Positions 1 through 8,002 of a stretch of DNA of 64,000 nucleotides are shown here, one piece after another. The stretch covers positions 620,001 to 684,000 of the forward strand of contig CAVSZY010000003.1 of NCBI GenBank assembly GCA_963732585.1. Direction: 5' to 3'. The notes below the pieces were generated by a model. It was not told the origin of the DNA, searched no databases, and worked only from the letters and a program-made list of their open reading frames with translations. This stretch comes from WLMZ01 sp963732585 (GTDB taxonomy: Bacteria; Actinomycetota; Acidimicrobiia; Acidimicrobiales; Ilumatobacteraceae). Position 1 is the first letter of the stretch, and each line of letters begins with the position of its first letter. Both the position numbers and the translations under genes were made by a program.

Positions 1-1380
1 GAAACAACGAACACGATCGTGCTCGAGGTTGCCTACTTCGAGCAGACGGCGATGACCCGCACGATGAACCGCCTGAACCTGCGTTCGGAGGCCTCGGGCC
101 GTTTCGAACGCGGTGTCGATTCGCACGGCATGCCCGTGGCGCAGGCGCTGTTCGTGCGCTTGCTGGCCGAGACCTGCCCCGACTTGGTGGTTCACGCCGG
201 CGCTGTCGATGCCCAGGATGTATCGCTGCCGGCAGCGCTGCGCCCCGTGACGGTGCGTGTTGCGCAGGTCAATCGCATTCTCGGTACCTCGCTCGACGGC
301 GCGGCGATCGCCAGTCTGCTCAACCCAATCGGCTATCGCTCCCAGGTCGTCGACGATGGCACCGTGGATGTCGAGATCCCATCGTGGCGCCCCGACAGCA
401 ATGAGGAAATCGACATCGTCGAAGAGGTCGCTCGCCACCTCGGCTACGCCAATCTCGGCACTGCGGTGCCGCCCTCGGCAATGCACGGGCGGCTCAGCCC
501 GCTGCAAAAGCGGCGTCGCCAACTGCGTGAGGTGCTGCTCGGTTGCGGACTCGACGAAGCGATCACCGATACGTTTCTCACCGCCTCGACCTTGGCCGCG
601 GCGCACATCGATCACGCGGTGATCCACGTCACCAACCCGCTGGTCGCCGATGAGAACGTACTGCGCCCCTCGATTCGTCCGGGGATGATGAAAGCCCTGG
701 CCTTCAACGAGTCACACCGCCGTTTCGACGCGGCCCTGTTCGAGGTCGGCCATGTCTATCCCCGTGGCGACGGCTCCGGCGAGTTGCCGCCGGAATACGA
801 AAGCCTGGCCGTGGCGATCTCCGGTGCCGAGGCACCCGCAGCGATGACGTTGTGGCGTGAATTGTCGTCGGCCCTTGGCCTCGGAGCCCGGGTCGACCAA
901 TCGTTGGTTCCCGCTGGACTGCACAGCACCCGGTCGGCGTCGCTGACGCTCGGTCGCGATGTAGTCGGCGAGTTGGGCGAAGTCCACCCGAACGTGTTAG
1001 CCGCTTTCGGTATTTCTCAGCGTGTCGCCTGGTTGGAGCTCAACCTCACCCGCTTGCTCGCAGGCGAGCCGAAAATCGCTCAATGGAAACCGATCAGCCG
1101 CTATCCCTCGACCGACATCGACCTGGCCTTCGTCGCCGCTGACGCCGTGTCGGCGGAGCGAGTGGACAAGAGCATCCGCCAAGCCAGCGGGGGACTGCTG
1201 GTCGACCTGCGGTTGTTCGACACCTATCGCGGTGTTGGCGTGGCCAGTGGGTCGCGCAGTCTTGCCTATCGACTGCGCTTACAGGCCAGCGATCGCACCC
1301 TGACCGACGGCGAGGTCGCCGAAGTGCGGGCCAAGATCATTGCCGCCGCGGCAAAGACCGGTGCCGTACTGCGTGGCTAA
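1..1380 (+). CDS. pheT: Phenylalanyl-tRNA synthetase beta subunit (3' part)
   Basis: The reading frame is open from the first base, so the 5' end lies outside the window; about 459 codons are visible. PheT pairs with PheS in the cytoplasmic (alpha-beta)2 enzyme that charges tRNA-Phe. The start of the fragment (ETTNTIVLEVAYFEQ) matches the B3/B4 editing-core boundary. It is followed by a B5 domain (around residues 80-160, ending in EEVARHLGY). The C-terminal ferredoxin-fold anticodon-binding domain begins near WKPISRYPSTDIDLAF and ends in TGAVLRG. Codon use and GC content resemble the neighbours. The start and the pheS partner are upstream of the window. Confidence 0.95.
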   Translation, partial: ETTNTIVLEVAYFEQTAMTRTMNRLNLRSEASGRFERGVDSHGMPVAQALFVRLLAETCPDLVVHAGAVDAQDVSLPAALRPVTVRVAQVNRILGTSLDGAAIASLLNPIGYRSQVVDDGTVDVEIPSWRPDSNEEIDIVEEVARHLGYANLGTAVPPSAMHGRLSPLQKRRRQLREVLLGCGLDEAITDTFLTASTLAAAHIDHAVIHVTNPLVADENVLRPSIRPGMMKALAFNESHRRFDAALFEVGHVYPRGDGSGELPPEYESLAVAISGAEAPAAMTLWRELSSALGLGARVDQSLVPAGLHSTRSASLTLGRDVVGELGEVHPNVLAAFGISQRVAWLELNLTRLLAGEPKIAQWKPISRYPSTDIDLAFVAADAVSAERVDKSIRQASGGLLVDLRLFDTYRGVGVASGSRSLAYRLRLQASDRTLTDGEVAEVRAKIIAAAAKTGAVLRG

Positions 1381-1391
1381 AGTCCAGAGTC

Positions 1392-1883
1392 GTGACTGAG
1401 CCACTGCACGAACGAGCGCGTCCGACGTCGGTGCGCTGGACCCACATTGCCTTGCCGGTTGTCGACATCGAGACGAGCATCGAGTGGTATCAGTCGTTCA
1501 CGCCGCTGCGCTTGCTCGACCGGCGTGAGGACGCCGACGGTTTCGGCGCCTGGCTCGGCCAGCCAGATGGTGGCGATCGGCCGTTCATTCTCGTGTTGGC
1601 CAGCTTTCATCGCGATCGGCCAGGGGGAGCACAACCGACGCTGGCTCCGTTCGCTCACATTGGCCTGGAGATGCCGACACGCCAGGACGTGGATGACATC
1701 GCTGAACGTGGTCGTGCTGCTAGCTGTTTGGTGTGGGAGCCGCGTCAGATGCCCGATCCGATCGGCTACATCTGCGCCCTCAGCGACCCTGACGGCAACA
1801 TGATTGAGTTCTCCTACGACCAAGGTGTCTACGCCAAGGCGCAGCAAGTCTGGGGTGAAGCGTCGCCCTCGACCCCTGGTTAG
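1392..1883 (+). CDS. VOC (glyoxalase/bleomycin-resistance) family protein
   Basis: This 163-residue protein begins with GTG 11 nt after the pheT stop. It has the vicinal-oxygen-chelate fold pattern: an N-terminal strand with a putative metal-ligand histidine (WTHIALPV), a middle strand (FAHIGLEM) and a C-terminal strand DPDGNMIEFSYD with the usual glutamate. Family members are metal-dependent lyases, dioxygenases or resistance proteins. The substrate cannot be read from the sequence. It probably shares the transcript with pheT, because no promoter-like gap separates them. Confidence 0.8.
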   Translation: MTEPLHERARPTSVRWTHIALPVVDIETSIEWYQSFTPLRLLDRREDADGFGAWLGQPDGGDRPFILVLASFHRDRPGGAQPTLAPFAHIGLEMPTRQDVDDIAERGRAASCLVWEPRQMPDPIGYICALSDPDGNMIEFSYDQGVYAKAQQVWGEASPSTPG

Positions 1884-1990
1884 TCGAGTTCCAGCGCGAG
1901 CCGCAAGGCGTCGCAGATCCGAGACATCTCCTCGTAGCTGACCCGGCATGCGAGGACTCGTCGTAAAGGCGAATCAACGACACGTGTGCC
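1880..1990 (-). pseudogene. C-terminal remnant resembling a MazF/PemK-type toxin
   Basis: The minus strand encodes about 36 codons ending at a TAA at 1880-1882, reading VVDSPLRRVLACRVSYEEMS followed by RICDALRLALELD. The pattern, an arginine-rich strand then a final helix with ALRLAL near the C-terminus, resembles the tail of MazF/PemK mRNA interferases. A stop lies just upstream (1991-1993) and there is no start codon or antitoxin, so only a fragment is present. It is too short for a firm family call. It could also be an unrelated conserved tail or be affected by an indel. Confidence 0.35.
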
Positions 1991-2110
1991 TTACAGCGCA
2001 GGCATGAATTTTCGCGACCGCCGGCGGGCGACAACGAGCAACGCGGCACCAGCGAGAAGTAGCTCCGTGCCAAGGGACGACGACCGTGCCGTGCTGCGGC
2101 TTGGACGTCG
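1991..2110 (-). pseudogene. Fragment encoding a C-terminal membrane-anchor-like tail
   Basis: Reading the minus strand, a frame ending in TAA at 1991-1993 encodes GTELLLAGAALLVVARRRSR and a few more residues. This is a hydrophobic stretch followed by an arginine cluster, the layout of sortase-type or simple tail anchors of actinobacterial surface proteins. A serine/threonine-rich segment precedes it in a shifted frame. There is no start codon between it and the yqgE stop at 2152, so it is a remnant. The rest of the 1884-2151 gap shows nothing else that I recognise. Confidence 0.3.
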
Positions 2111-2151
2111 GCGTGCACGTGCCGGCGTGTAGTCGTAATTGTCTGTGAGAA

Positions 2152-2739
2152 TTAGTTCCAACTCAGGTTGTCTGGGGCATCAGCGAGCACCGCCTTCGGC
2201 CCACCTTCACGTCGCAGCACGTTGCGCCAGATGCCCTGCGGATTGGTGCTGAACGCGTCGTCAGTCTTCGCCTCGATAACGATCCAGCTGCCGGAGTCGA
2301 TCTCGGCTTCGAGTTGACCTGGCGCCCATCCGGAATAGCCGCGAAACAGCCGGAGTCGCGTGGTGTTGATCAGTACCTCACCCGGAGGCCGGGTCAGATC
2401 GACGCTGGCGAGGTCAGACCACAACGCGCCGAGTCCCTCGGCCTCTGTCCCGGCGGGAACCTGGGCAAGGGCGATCAAGGTGTCCGCCGCTACCGGACCG
2501 CCCTCGAAAACAACCTGCGGGGCAGCGCTGGCCGCAAGCCAAGGTTCGAGTCCGACCAGTGCATCTTCGTCGGTCGGTCGATTGATGACCACTCCCAGCG
2601 CACCAACGTCGGAGTGCTGTAGCAGCAGCACGACCGTGCGATCAAAGTTCGGATCATCGAGCAACGGGGCGGCGACGAGCAGCACTTGCGGTCCAAGAGG
2701 TGGTGGCGTGTAACCAGAAGTCACGTCATTATTGTGCAT
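2152..2739 (-). CDS. yqgE: YqgE/AlgH family protein
   Basis: The product has 195 residues. YqgE/AlgH (UPF0301) proteins are small cytoplasmic proteins of uncertain biochemical role. Recognisable family blocks are LLVAAPLLDDPNFDRTVVLL near residues 19-38, GALGVVINRP near 47-56, VFEGGPV near 77-83, and LRLFRGYSGWAPGQLEAEI near 129-147. The length is typical. It is divergent from the DUF4230 gene, with about 47 bp between the two starts, so the two promoters share this gap. No cofactor motif is visible. Confidence 0.9.
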   Translation of the reverse strand: MHNNDVTSGYTPPPLGPQVLLVAAPLLDDPNFDRTVVLLLQHSDVGALGVVINRPTDEDALVGLEPWLAASAAPQVVFEGGPVAADTLIALAQVPAGTEAEGLGALWSDLASVDLTRPPGEVLINTTRLRLFRGYSGWAPGQLEAEIDSGSWIVIEAKTDDAFSTNPQGIWRNVLRREGGPKAVLADAPDNLSWN

Positions 2740-2767
2740 CGTCTACGTCGTAATCTGTTCGACGATC

Positions 2768-2774
2768 AAGGAGA
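2768..2774 (+). promoter_or_regulatory. Strong Shine-Dalgarno sequence (AAGGAGA)
   Basis: AAGGAGA lies 12 nt before the ATG at 2787 and matches the anti-SD CCTCCTTT at the 16S 3' end of this window. It stands out because many other first genes here have no SD and look leaderless. Confidence 0.7.
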
Positions 2775-2786
2775 ACTCGGTTCGAC

Positions 2787-3464
2787 ATGGCTAGAAGAAA
2801 GTCATCTGGAGGTCTTGGGGCACTGCTCAAGACAGGTCTGCTCGTCATGGCGCTGGTGATTGCGGCCTCGGTCGTCGCCGGAAAACTGATCGGTAACCCG
2901 TTCAAGACCGAAACCGTGGATCGCACCCCACCGCCGGTACTCAACGAGATCCACAACCTCGCCGAGTATCACGCCGCCCAGGGCTCGTTCGAGGTTCTGG
3001 TCGACATCGAGGAGGATGTCAACAATATTCCTGCCGTGTTGAAGGGCGAGCGCGTCCTCTTCGTCGGCGTCGGCACCGTCGATGCAGTGGTCGACTTCAC
3101 CAACCTGGCAGACGAGGCGTTGACGGTCAGCGAGGACGGCACGTCGATCGTCGTCACCCTTCCCCGGGCCCGTCTCGAAAGCGCGGTGATCGACTACGAA
3201 CTGAGTCACGTTGTCGATCGCGACAGAGGTGTCCTCGACCGCATCGAGGGTGTCTTCAGCGACAATCCGACCTCAGAGCAGGAGTTATACGTGGTCGCAG
3301 GGGAGAGGATCACCGCTGCGGCGGCGAGCACCGACATGTTGCAGCGCGCCGAGGACAACACCAAGCTGATGCTCTACAGCATGCTCAAGTTGGGTGGGTT
3401 CACCAGTGTCGACGTGCAGTTCGTGGGCGATGCGCCCGTTGGCACCGCGCTCGCCACCGGATAA
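2787..3464 (+). CDS. DUF4230 family membrane-anchored protein
   Basis: The product has 225 residues. A short basic N-terminus (MARRKSSGG) is followed by one hydrophobic segment (residues about 13-35), giving a single-pass or signal-anchor topology with the rest outside. The body fits DUF4230: VLNEIHNLAEYHAAQGSFEV, a central beta-rich stretch (VLFVGVGTVDAVVDF), then paired helices rich in A, E and L. The molecular function of DUF4230 is not established to my knowledge. The gene is preceded by a good SD, is monocistronic, and ends 54 nt before argC. Confidence 0.75.
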   Translation: MARRKSSGGLGALLKTGLLVMALVIAASVVAGKLIGNPFKTETVDRTPPPVLNEIHNLAEYHAAQGSFEVLVDIEEDVNNIPAVLKGERVLFVGVGTVDAVVDFTNLADEALTVSEDGTSIVVTLPRARLESAVIDYELSHVVDRDRGVLDRIEGVFSDNPTSEQELYVVAGERITAAAASTDMLQRAEDNTKLMLYSMLKLGGFTSVDVQFVGDAPVGTALATG

Positions 3465-3481
3465 CGAGACGGTCGCGATCG

Positions 3482-3510
3482 TTGCATGATCATGCGTTCA
3501 TCTGTATGAT
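3482..3510 (+). promoter_or_regulatory. argC promoter (TTGCAT-17-TATGAT), leaderless start
   Basis: The -35 box TTGCAT at 3482-3487 and -10 box TATGAT at 3505-3510 are separated by exactly 17 nt. The predicted transcription start falls at or within a base or two of the argC ATG (3519). There is no SD, so the argC mRNA is predicted to be leaderless. Both boxes lie inside the palindromic repeats. Confidence 0.7.
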
Positions 3511-3515
3511 CATGC
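3484..3515. promoter_or_regulatory. Tandem palindromes, probable ArgR operator
   Basis: GCATGATCATGC at 3484-3495 is a perfect 12-bp palindrome. GTATGATCATGC at 3504-3515 is the same with one mismatch, exactly 20 bp downstream (two helical turns). They overlap the -35 and -10 boxes of the argC promoter. ArgR binds paired palindromic ARG boxes at arginine genes in many bacteria, and argR is in this same operon. The operator role is therefore a well-supported inference but is not shown directly. Confidence 0.65.
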
Positions 3516-3518
3516 GTC

Positions 3519-4538
3519 ATGGTTTCTGTCGGCATTATCGGTGCGAGCGGTTATACGGGTGCAGAACTGCTGCGCTCGATCGCCCAGCACCCCACATTCG
3601 AACTGGCCGTGGCTACCGGCGATACACAGGCCGGGACGTTGGCAGCCGATCTCTACCCGGCGCTTGCCGCCCGCTACCCAACGTTGCGGTTTAGCGAGTT
3701 TGACGTCTCCGAGGTCGCTGGCCTCGATCTCGTCTTTCTCGGGCTGCCGCACGAAGCATCGATGGCCTTGGTCCCGCAGCTTGGCGCGGTTGGTTGCGTC
3801 GTCGATCTCTCCGCGGCCTATCGATTGAAGGACGCCTCGCTGTATCCGCAGTGGTACGGGTTCGAACACGACCAACCCGAACTGCTCGCCGCCGCCGTTT
3901 ATGGGTTGCCCGAGTTGTACCGCAAAGATCTGGCCGGGGCGAAGTTGATCGCCACCCCCGGATGTCACGTCACCGCCGCCAGCCTGGCATTGCAGCCTCT
4001 GGTCGCTGCAGGGTTGATCGCCGACCGCCAGATTGTGGTCAACAACGTCACCGGGCTCAGCGGTGCGGGCCGGGCGTTGAAGCATTCCAGCCTGTTCTGC
4101 TCGGCCGACGACAACGTCGAGGCCTATGGCCTGCTCGATCACCGACACACGCCCGAGATCGAGCAAGTCGTCGGCGCGCAGGTGTTGTTCACACCGCACC
4201 TCGTGCCGATGAGCCGTGGCATTCTGTCCAGCTGTTACGCCCGCCCCGCCGACGGGGTTGAGTTGTCGAGCGACGTGCTGCTCGATGCCTTGTCGAGTGC
4301 CTATGCCAACGAGCCGTTCGTCGTCGTGCGATCCAATTCGCCGTCGACGAAGGCGACCTTGGGCTCGAATGCCGTCCATATCACCGCCCGGTTCGACGAG
4401 CGGACCCAGACGGTGATCGCCATCTGCGCCCTCGACAATCTGGCCAAAGGCGCCAGCGGCGGCGCCATCCAAGCAGCCAACGTGGCGTTGCGCATCGAGG
4501 AGACCCTCGGCTTACAAGCGATCGGTGTCTGCCCGTGA
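3519..4538 (+). CDS. argC: N-acetyl-gamma-glutamyl-phosphate reductase
   Basis: This enzyme performs the third step of arginine synthesis, reducing N-acetylglutamyl phosphate to the semialdehyde with NADPH. It has 339 residues, a normal length. The N-terminal Rossmann motif is VGIIGASGYTGAELLR. The catalytic cysteine sits in ATPGCHVTAASLAL, and the C-terminal dimerisation block includes FTPHLVPMSRGILSSCYARP. The ATG is placed directly by the promoter (leaderless). The stop overlaps the argB GTG by 4 nt, so translation is coupled. It is the first gene of the argCBDFRH operon and is predicted to be repressed by ArgR. Confidence 0.95.
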   Translation: MVSVGIIGASGYTGAELLRSIAQHPTFELAVATGDTQAGTLAADLYPALAARYPTLRFSEFDVSEVAGLDLVFLGLPHEASMALVPQLGAVGCVVDLSAAYRLKDASLYPQWYGFEHDQPELLAAAVYGLPELYRKDLAGAKLIATPGCHVTAASLALQPLVAAGLIADRQIVVNNVTGLSGAGRALKHSSLFCSADDNVEAYGLLDHRHTPEIEQVVGAQVLFTPHLVPMSRGILSSCYARPADGVELSSDVLLDALSSAYANEPFVVVRSNSPSTKATLGSNAVHITARFDERTQTVIAICALDNLAKGASGGAIQAANVALRIEETLGLQAIGVCP

Positions 4539-5431
4539 GCGAGGTCATACCGATCGACGCCGCCAAGCAGAAGGCCGACGTCCTCGTCGAAGCGCTGCCG
4601 TACATCCGCCGTTTTGCTGGCAAAACCGTGGTCGTCAAATACGGCGGCAACGCGCTGGCTGGGGCTAGTGAGAGCGACGCCTTGGCGCTCTTTGCGGAGG
4701 ACATCGTCTTGATGCACGCCGTTGGCATCCGCCCCGTCGTCGTTCACGGTGGCGGCCCGCAGATCAGCAGTCTGATGGCACGTCTTGGCAAAACCACCGA
4801 ATTCCGCAATGGCCTGCGGGTCACCGACGCCGAAACGGTCGACATTGCCCGCATGGTGCTCGTTGGCCAGGTCAACCCACAGATCGTCGCCTCGATCAAC
4901 GTTCACGGTCCGTTGGCCGTTGGGCTCTCTGGCGCCGATGCCGGATTGATCGTCGCTGCGGCGCGTGACCCTGAACTGGGCTTTGTCGGCGATGTCACCG
5001 GCGTCAATCCGTCGATCATTACCCGGCTGCTCTCGCAGGAGTTGATTCCGGTGATCGCCACCATCGGCAGCGACCTCAGCGGCCAGGCGTACAACATCAA
5101 CGCCGACACCGTGGCCGGAGCGATCGCCGAGGCGCTGGGGGCTGAGAAGCTGGTCTATCTCACCGACATCGAGGGGTTGCGGCGCGTCGTCGACGACCCA
5201 TCGAGCCTGATTCGCCAGACCGACCCCAACGAACTCGATGCCTTGATGGCCGACGGCACGATCGCCGGGGGCATGATCCCCAAGGTGGAGAGCTGCGTGC
5301 ATGCTGTGCGCCACGGCGTTGGGCGAGCGCACATCCTCGATGGCCGTATCCCCCATGTGGTGTTGCTCGAGCTGTTTACCGACAGCGGCATCGGCACGAT
5401 GGTCAAGCCCCTTGAGAACAGGACGATGTGA
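4535..5431 (+). CDS. argB: Acetylglutamate kinase
   Basis: This kinase phosphorylates N-acetylglutamate with ATP, the second step and usually the arginine-feedback step. It has 298 residues. The amino-acid-kinase fold is clear: VVKYGGNAL near the N-terminus (phosphate-binding lysine and glycines), VVHGGGPQIS, GLRVTDAETVDIARMVL, and GGMIPKVESC near the C-terminus. The GTG start overlaps the argC stop and the stop overlaps the argD start. argJ, which often sits between argC and argB in actinobacteria, is missing here. Confidence 0.96.
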   Translation: MSEVIPIDAAKQKADVLVEALPYIRRFAGKTVVVKYGGNALAGASESDALALFAEDIVLMHAVGIRPVVVHGGGPQISSLMARLGKTTEFRNGLRVTDAETVDIARMVLVGQVNPQIVASINVHGPLAVGLSGADAGLIVAAARDPELGFVGDVTGVNPSIITRLLSQELIPVIATIGSDLSGQAYNINADTVAGAIAEALGAEKLVYLTDIEGLRRVVDDPSSLIRQTDPNELDALMADGTIAGGMIPKVESCVHAVRHGVGRAHILDGRIPHVVLLELFTDSGIGTMVKPLENRTM

Positions 5432-6621
5432 TGACTGCGACCCACGCCTTCGAAACGGGCGCTGCGACCACCTGCCCGTTTATCCCTGTGTTCGGGGCGC
5501 CCCAGGTGATGTTCGTGTGCGGCCGCGGGACCGAACTCTGGGATGTCGACGGCAAGCGCTACCTCGACTTCCTCTGTGGCTTGGCGGTCACCTCCGTCGG
5601 CCACGCCAACCCGGTGATCACCGAGGCGATCAGCCAGCAAGCGGCGACGCTGCTCCACGTCTCCAACCTGTTTGCCAATGATCGGGCGACGCACGCTGCG
5701 CAGCTGGTCAACGAACTGTTGCGGGAAGCGACCGGCGCGGCCGGGCAAACCTTCTTCTGTAACTCCGGGGCGGAGGCCAACGAAGCGGCGTTGAAGTTGG
5801 CCCGCAAGTTCGGTGGCCGTGGCCGCCACGTCGTCGTCAGCGCCTACGGCAGCTTCCATGGCCGCACGCTGGCGGCCCTGGCGGCAACCGGTCAGCCAGC
5901 CAAACACGAACCGTTCTTTCCCATGCCCGATGGGTTTCGCCACGCCGAGTTCGGCGACATCGACGCCCTCCATGGGGCGATTGACCCGACGGTCAGCGCC
6001 GTGCTGCTCGAGCCAGTACAGGGTGAAGGGGGAGTGCTTCCAGCACCACAGGGCTATCTGCGCGCCGTGCGCGAGCTGTGCGATGAGCGCGGCATGTTGT
6101 TGATGATCGACGAAGTGCAAACCGGGTTCGGCCGCACGGGGCGCTGGTTCGGCTTCGAGCACGATGGTGTCGTCCCCGATGTGGTGACGATGGCCAAAGC
6201 GATGGGCAACGGCTTTCCGGTCGGCGCGATGTGGGCCCGCACCGAGATCGCTGCGGCGTTCAAACCCGGCGACCACGGCAGCACCTATAGCGGCACGGCG
6301 CTTGCCGGGGCCGTGGTCAGCGCCGTCATCGGTGAGATGCGTCGCCTCGATGCGCCCAAAGCGGCCGCCGAAAAGGGCGACTATCTCTGTGCCAAGTTGC
6401 GTGCCCTTAGCGGGATCGCCAGTGTGCGCGGCGCGGGCATGTTGATCGCCGCCGAACTGTCAGCGGGGCTCGATGCCAAGGCGATCTACAGCCAACTGTT
6501 GGAGCGTGGGCTGGTGGTCAATGCCGTCACCGCTTCTGCGCTGCGGATTGCGCCGCCGCTGACGGTCAGCTATGCGGAGATGGACGAAGCGGTGGCGATC
6601 ATCGCCGAGGTGCTGCAATGA
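5428..6621 (+). CDS. argD: Acetylornithine aminotransferase
   Basis: This PLP-dependent class III aminotransferase converts N-acetylglutamate semialdehyde to N-acetylornithine. It has 397 residues. Visible motifs are the substrate/PLP region FFCNSGAEANEAALKLARK, MIDEVQTGFGRTGRWFGFEH with the PLP-ring aspartate, and the Schiff-base lysine in TMAKAMGNGFPVGA. The frame starts GTG-ATG (5428/5431); either could be used, and the GTG gives the 4-nt overlap seen elsewhere in the operon. In many bacteria the same enzyme also serves lysine synthesis. Confidence 0.95.
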   Translation: MMTATHAFETGAATTCPFIPVFGAPQVMFVCGRGTELWDVDGKRYLDFLCGLAVTSVGHANPVITEAISQQAATLLHVSNLFANDRATHAAQLVNELLREATGAAGQTFFCNSGAEANEAALKLARKFGGRGRHVVVSAYGSFHGRTLAALAATGQPAKHEPFFPMPDGFRHAEFGDIDALHGAIDPTVSAVLLEPVQGEGGVLPAPQGYLRAVRELCDERGMLLMIDEVQTGFGRTGRWFGFEHDGVVPDVVTMAKAMGNGFPVGAMWARTEIAAAFKPGDHGSTYSGTALAGAVVSAVIGEMRRLDAPKAAAEKGDYLCAKLRALSGIASVRGAGMLIAAELSAGLDAKAIYSQLLERGLVVNAVTASALRIAPPLTVSYAEMDEAVAIIAEVLQ

Positions 6622-7526
6622 CGCTGCGCCATTTCACCGACATCACCGACCTCACTGTCGACGACCTGACCCAGGTGCTCGACCTCAGCGAAATCGACAT
6701 CGCCATGCTGCGCCACCCGTTGGCAGGCAAGGGCGTCGTCTTGATTTTCGAAAAGCCCTCGAATCGCACCCGGCAAAGCAGCGAGATGGCCGTGGTGCAA
6801 CTCGGCGGCCACCCGATCTACACCCGTGGTGAGGAGGTTGGCTTCGACGTTCGTGAGACCGTCGAGGACGTCACCCATGTGATGGACGGCTATCACGCCA
6901 TCCTTGCCGCTCGGGTGTTCAAACATGCCACGGTGCAGCGCATGGCTGCGGTCAGCGCCGTCCCGGTGATCAACCTGCTCAGCGACTACAGCCACCCGCT
7001 GCAGGGCCTGGCCGATGCCTTGACGATGCGTTGGAAATGGGGATCGCTCGAAGGGCGCACCGTGTCGTATGTCGGCGACTACAACAATGTCGCCCGCTCG
7101 TTGAGCGAAGTATCACTGATGCTCGGCGCCTCGGTTCGCCTCGGTTGCCCGCTCGGCTACGAGCCCGGCGCGGCCGAGTTATCGCGCCTCGACCACCTTG
7201 GGCCTGGTTCGATTGAGCATTTCGTCGATCCGGTAAGCGCCGTGCGCGGCGCCGACGCGGTGCATACCGACACCTGGACCTCGATGGGTCAGGAGACCGA
7301 GAAGGCCGCACGCGTCGAGATCTTTGGCCGCTACCAGGTCAACGAGGCGTTGATGGCTTGTGCCGTGCCCGAAGCGATTTTCATGCATTGCCTGCCTGCA
7401 TACCGTGGGCTTGAGGTGACCGATGAGGTCATCGACAGCGCCGCTTCCTTGGTCTATCGCCAAAGCCACAACCGCATGCACACCGCCCGCGGTGTGATGG
7501 CCTTTCTGCTCGGACTGCGACCATGA
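6618..7526 (+). CDS. argF: Ornithine carbamoyltransferase
   Basis: The enzyme makes citrulline from ornithine and carbamoyl phosphate in the cytoplasm. It has 302 residues, at the short end of the family. The carbamoyl-phosphate loop reads SNRTRQSSE, replacing the common STRTR with SNRTR. The second carbamoyl-phosphate site is HPLQGLADALT, and the ornithine-binding motif is FMHCLPAYRG. It overlaps argD by 4 nt and argR by 4 nt. Confidence 0.95.
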   Translation: MTLRHFTDITDLTVDDLTQVLDLSEIDIAMLRHPLAGKGVVLIFEKPSNRTRQSSEMAVVQLGGHPIYTRGEEVGFDVRETVEDVTHVMDGYHAILAARVFKHATVQRMAAVSAVPVINLLSDYSHPLQGLADALTMRWKWGSLEGRTVSYVGDYNNVARSLSEVSLMLGASVRLGCPLGYEPGAAELSRLDHLGPGSIEHFVDPVSAVRGADAVHTDTWTSMGQETEKAARVEIFGRYQVNEALMACAVPEAIFMHCLPAYRGLEVTDEVIDSAASLVYRQSHNRMHTARGVMAFLLGLRP

Positions 7527-8002
7527 CAACCAAAGTGCAACGTCAACAGATCATTTCCCGCTTGATCGGCAAGTTCGCCGTGACCAGCCAGCCGCAGCTG
7601 CTCGAATTGCTCGGTGTGGAGGGAATTTCCGCCACCCAGGCGACCGTCAGCCGCGACCTCGAGGATCTCGGCGCCGTCAAGGTGCGCGTCCCCGGCGGTG
7701 ACTCTGTCTACGCCATTCCCGAGTTTGCTCCCAACCGCGTTGCGCCGCAGGATCAGCTCCGCCGGGTGATGGGCGAATGGGTCGCCGAGGTCAAACACGC
7801 CCACCACAACGTGATCATCCGCACCCCTCCGGGTTGTGCGCATGTGGTTGCCTCGGCGCTCGATCGTGCGGGCATCGCTGGCGTGCTCGGCACGGTGGCC
7901 GGTGACGACACCCTGTTGGTGATCGCCGATGAGACGACGACCGGCGCCAAGCTGGCGCAGTTTCTGCGGGATCTGGCCAACGTCGATGTGGTCAAGCCAT
8001 GA
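7523..8002 (+). CDS. argR: Arginine repressor
   Basis: The product has 159 residues with the two-domain ArgR layout. The N-terminal winged helix (residues 1-70) contains the recognition element ATQATVSRDLEDLGAVKVR. The C-terminal oligomerisation and arginine-binding domain includes TPPGCAHVVASALDRAGIAG and the aspartate pair GDDTLLV. ArgR hexamers bind ARG boxes when arginine is high. Its place inside the operon, with palindromes over the argC promoter, predicts autoregulation. Confidence 0.95.
   Translation: MTTKVQRQQIISRLIGKFAVTSQPQLLELLGVEGISATQATVSRDLEDLGAVKVRVPGGDSVYAIPEFAPNRVAPQDQLRRVMGEWVAEVKHAHHNVIIRTPPGCAHVVASALDRAGIAGVLGTVAGDDTLLVIADETTTGAKLAQFLRDLANVDVVKP

Noticed and set aside
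712..987. Minus-strand open frames inside housekeeping genes such as pheT, argD and pyrG
   Set aside because: They are shadows typical of high-GC genes, with no start context or known motifs.
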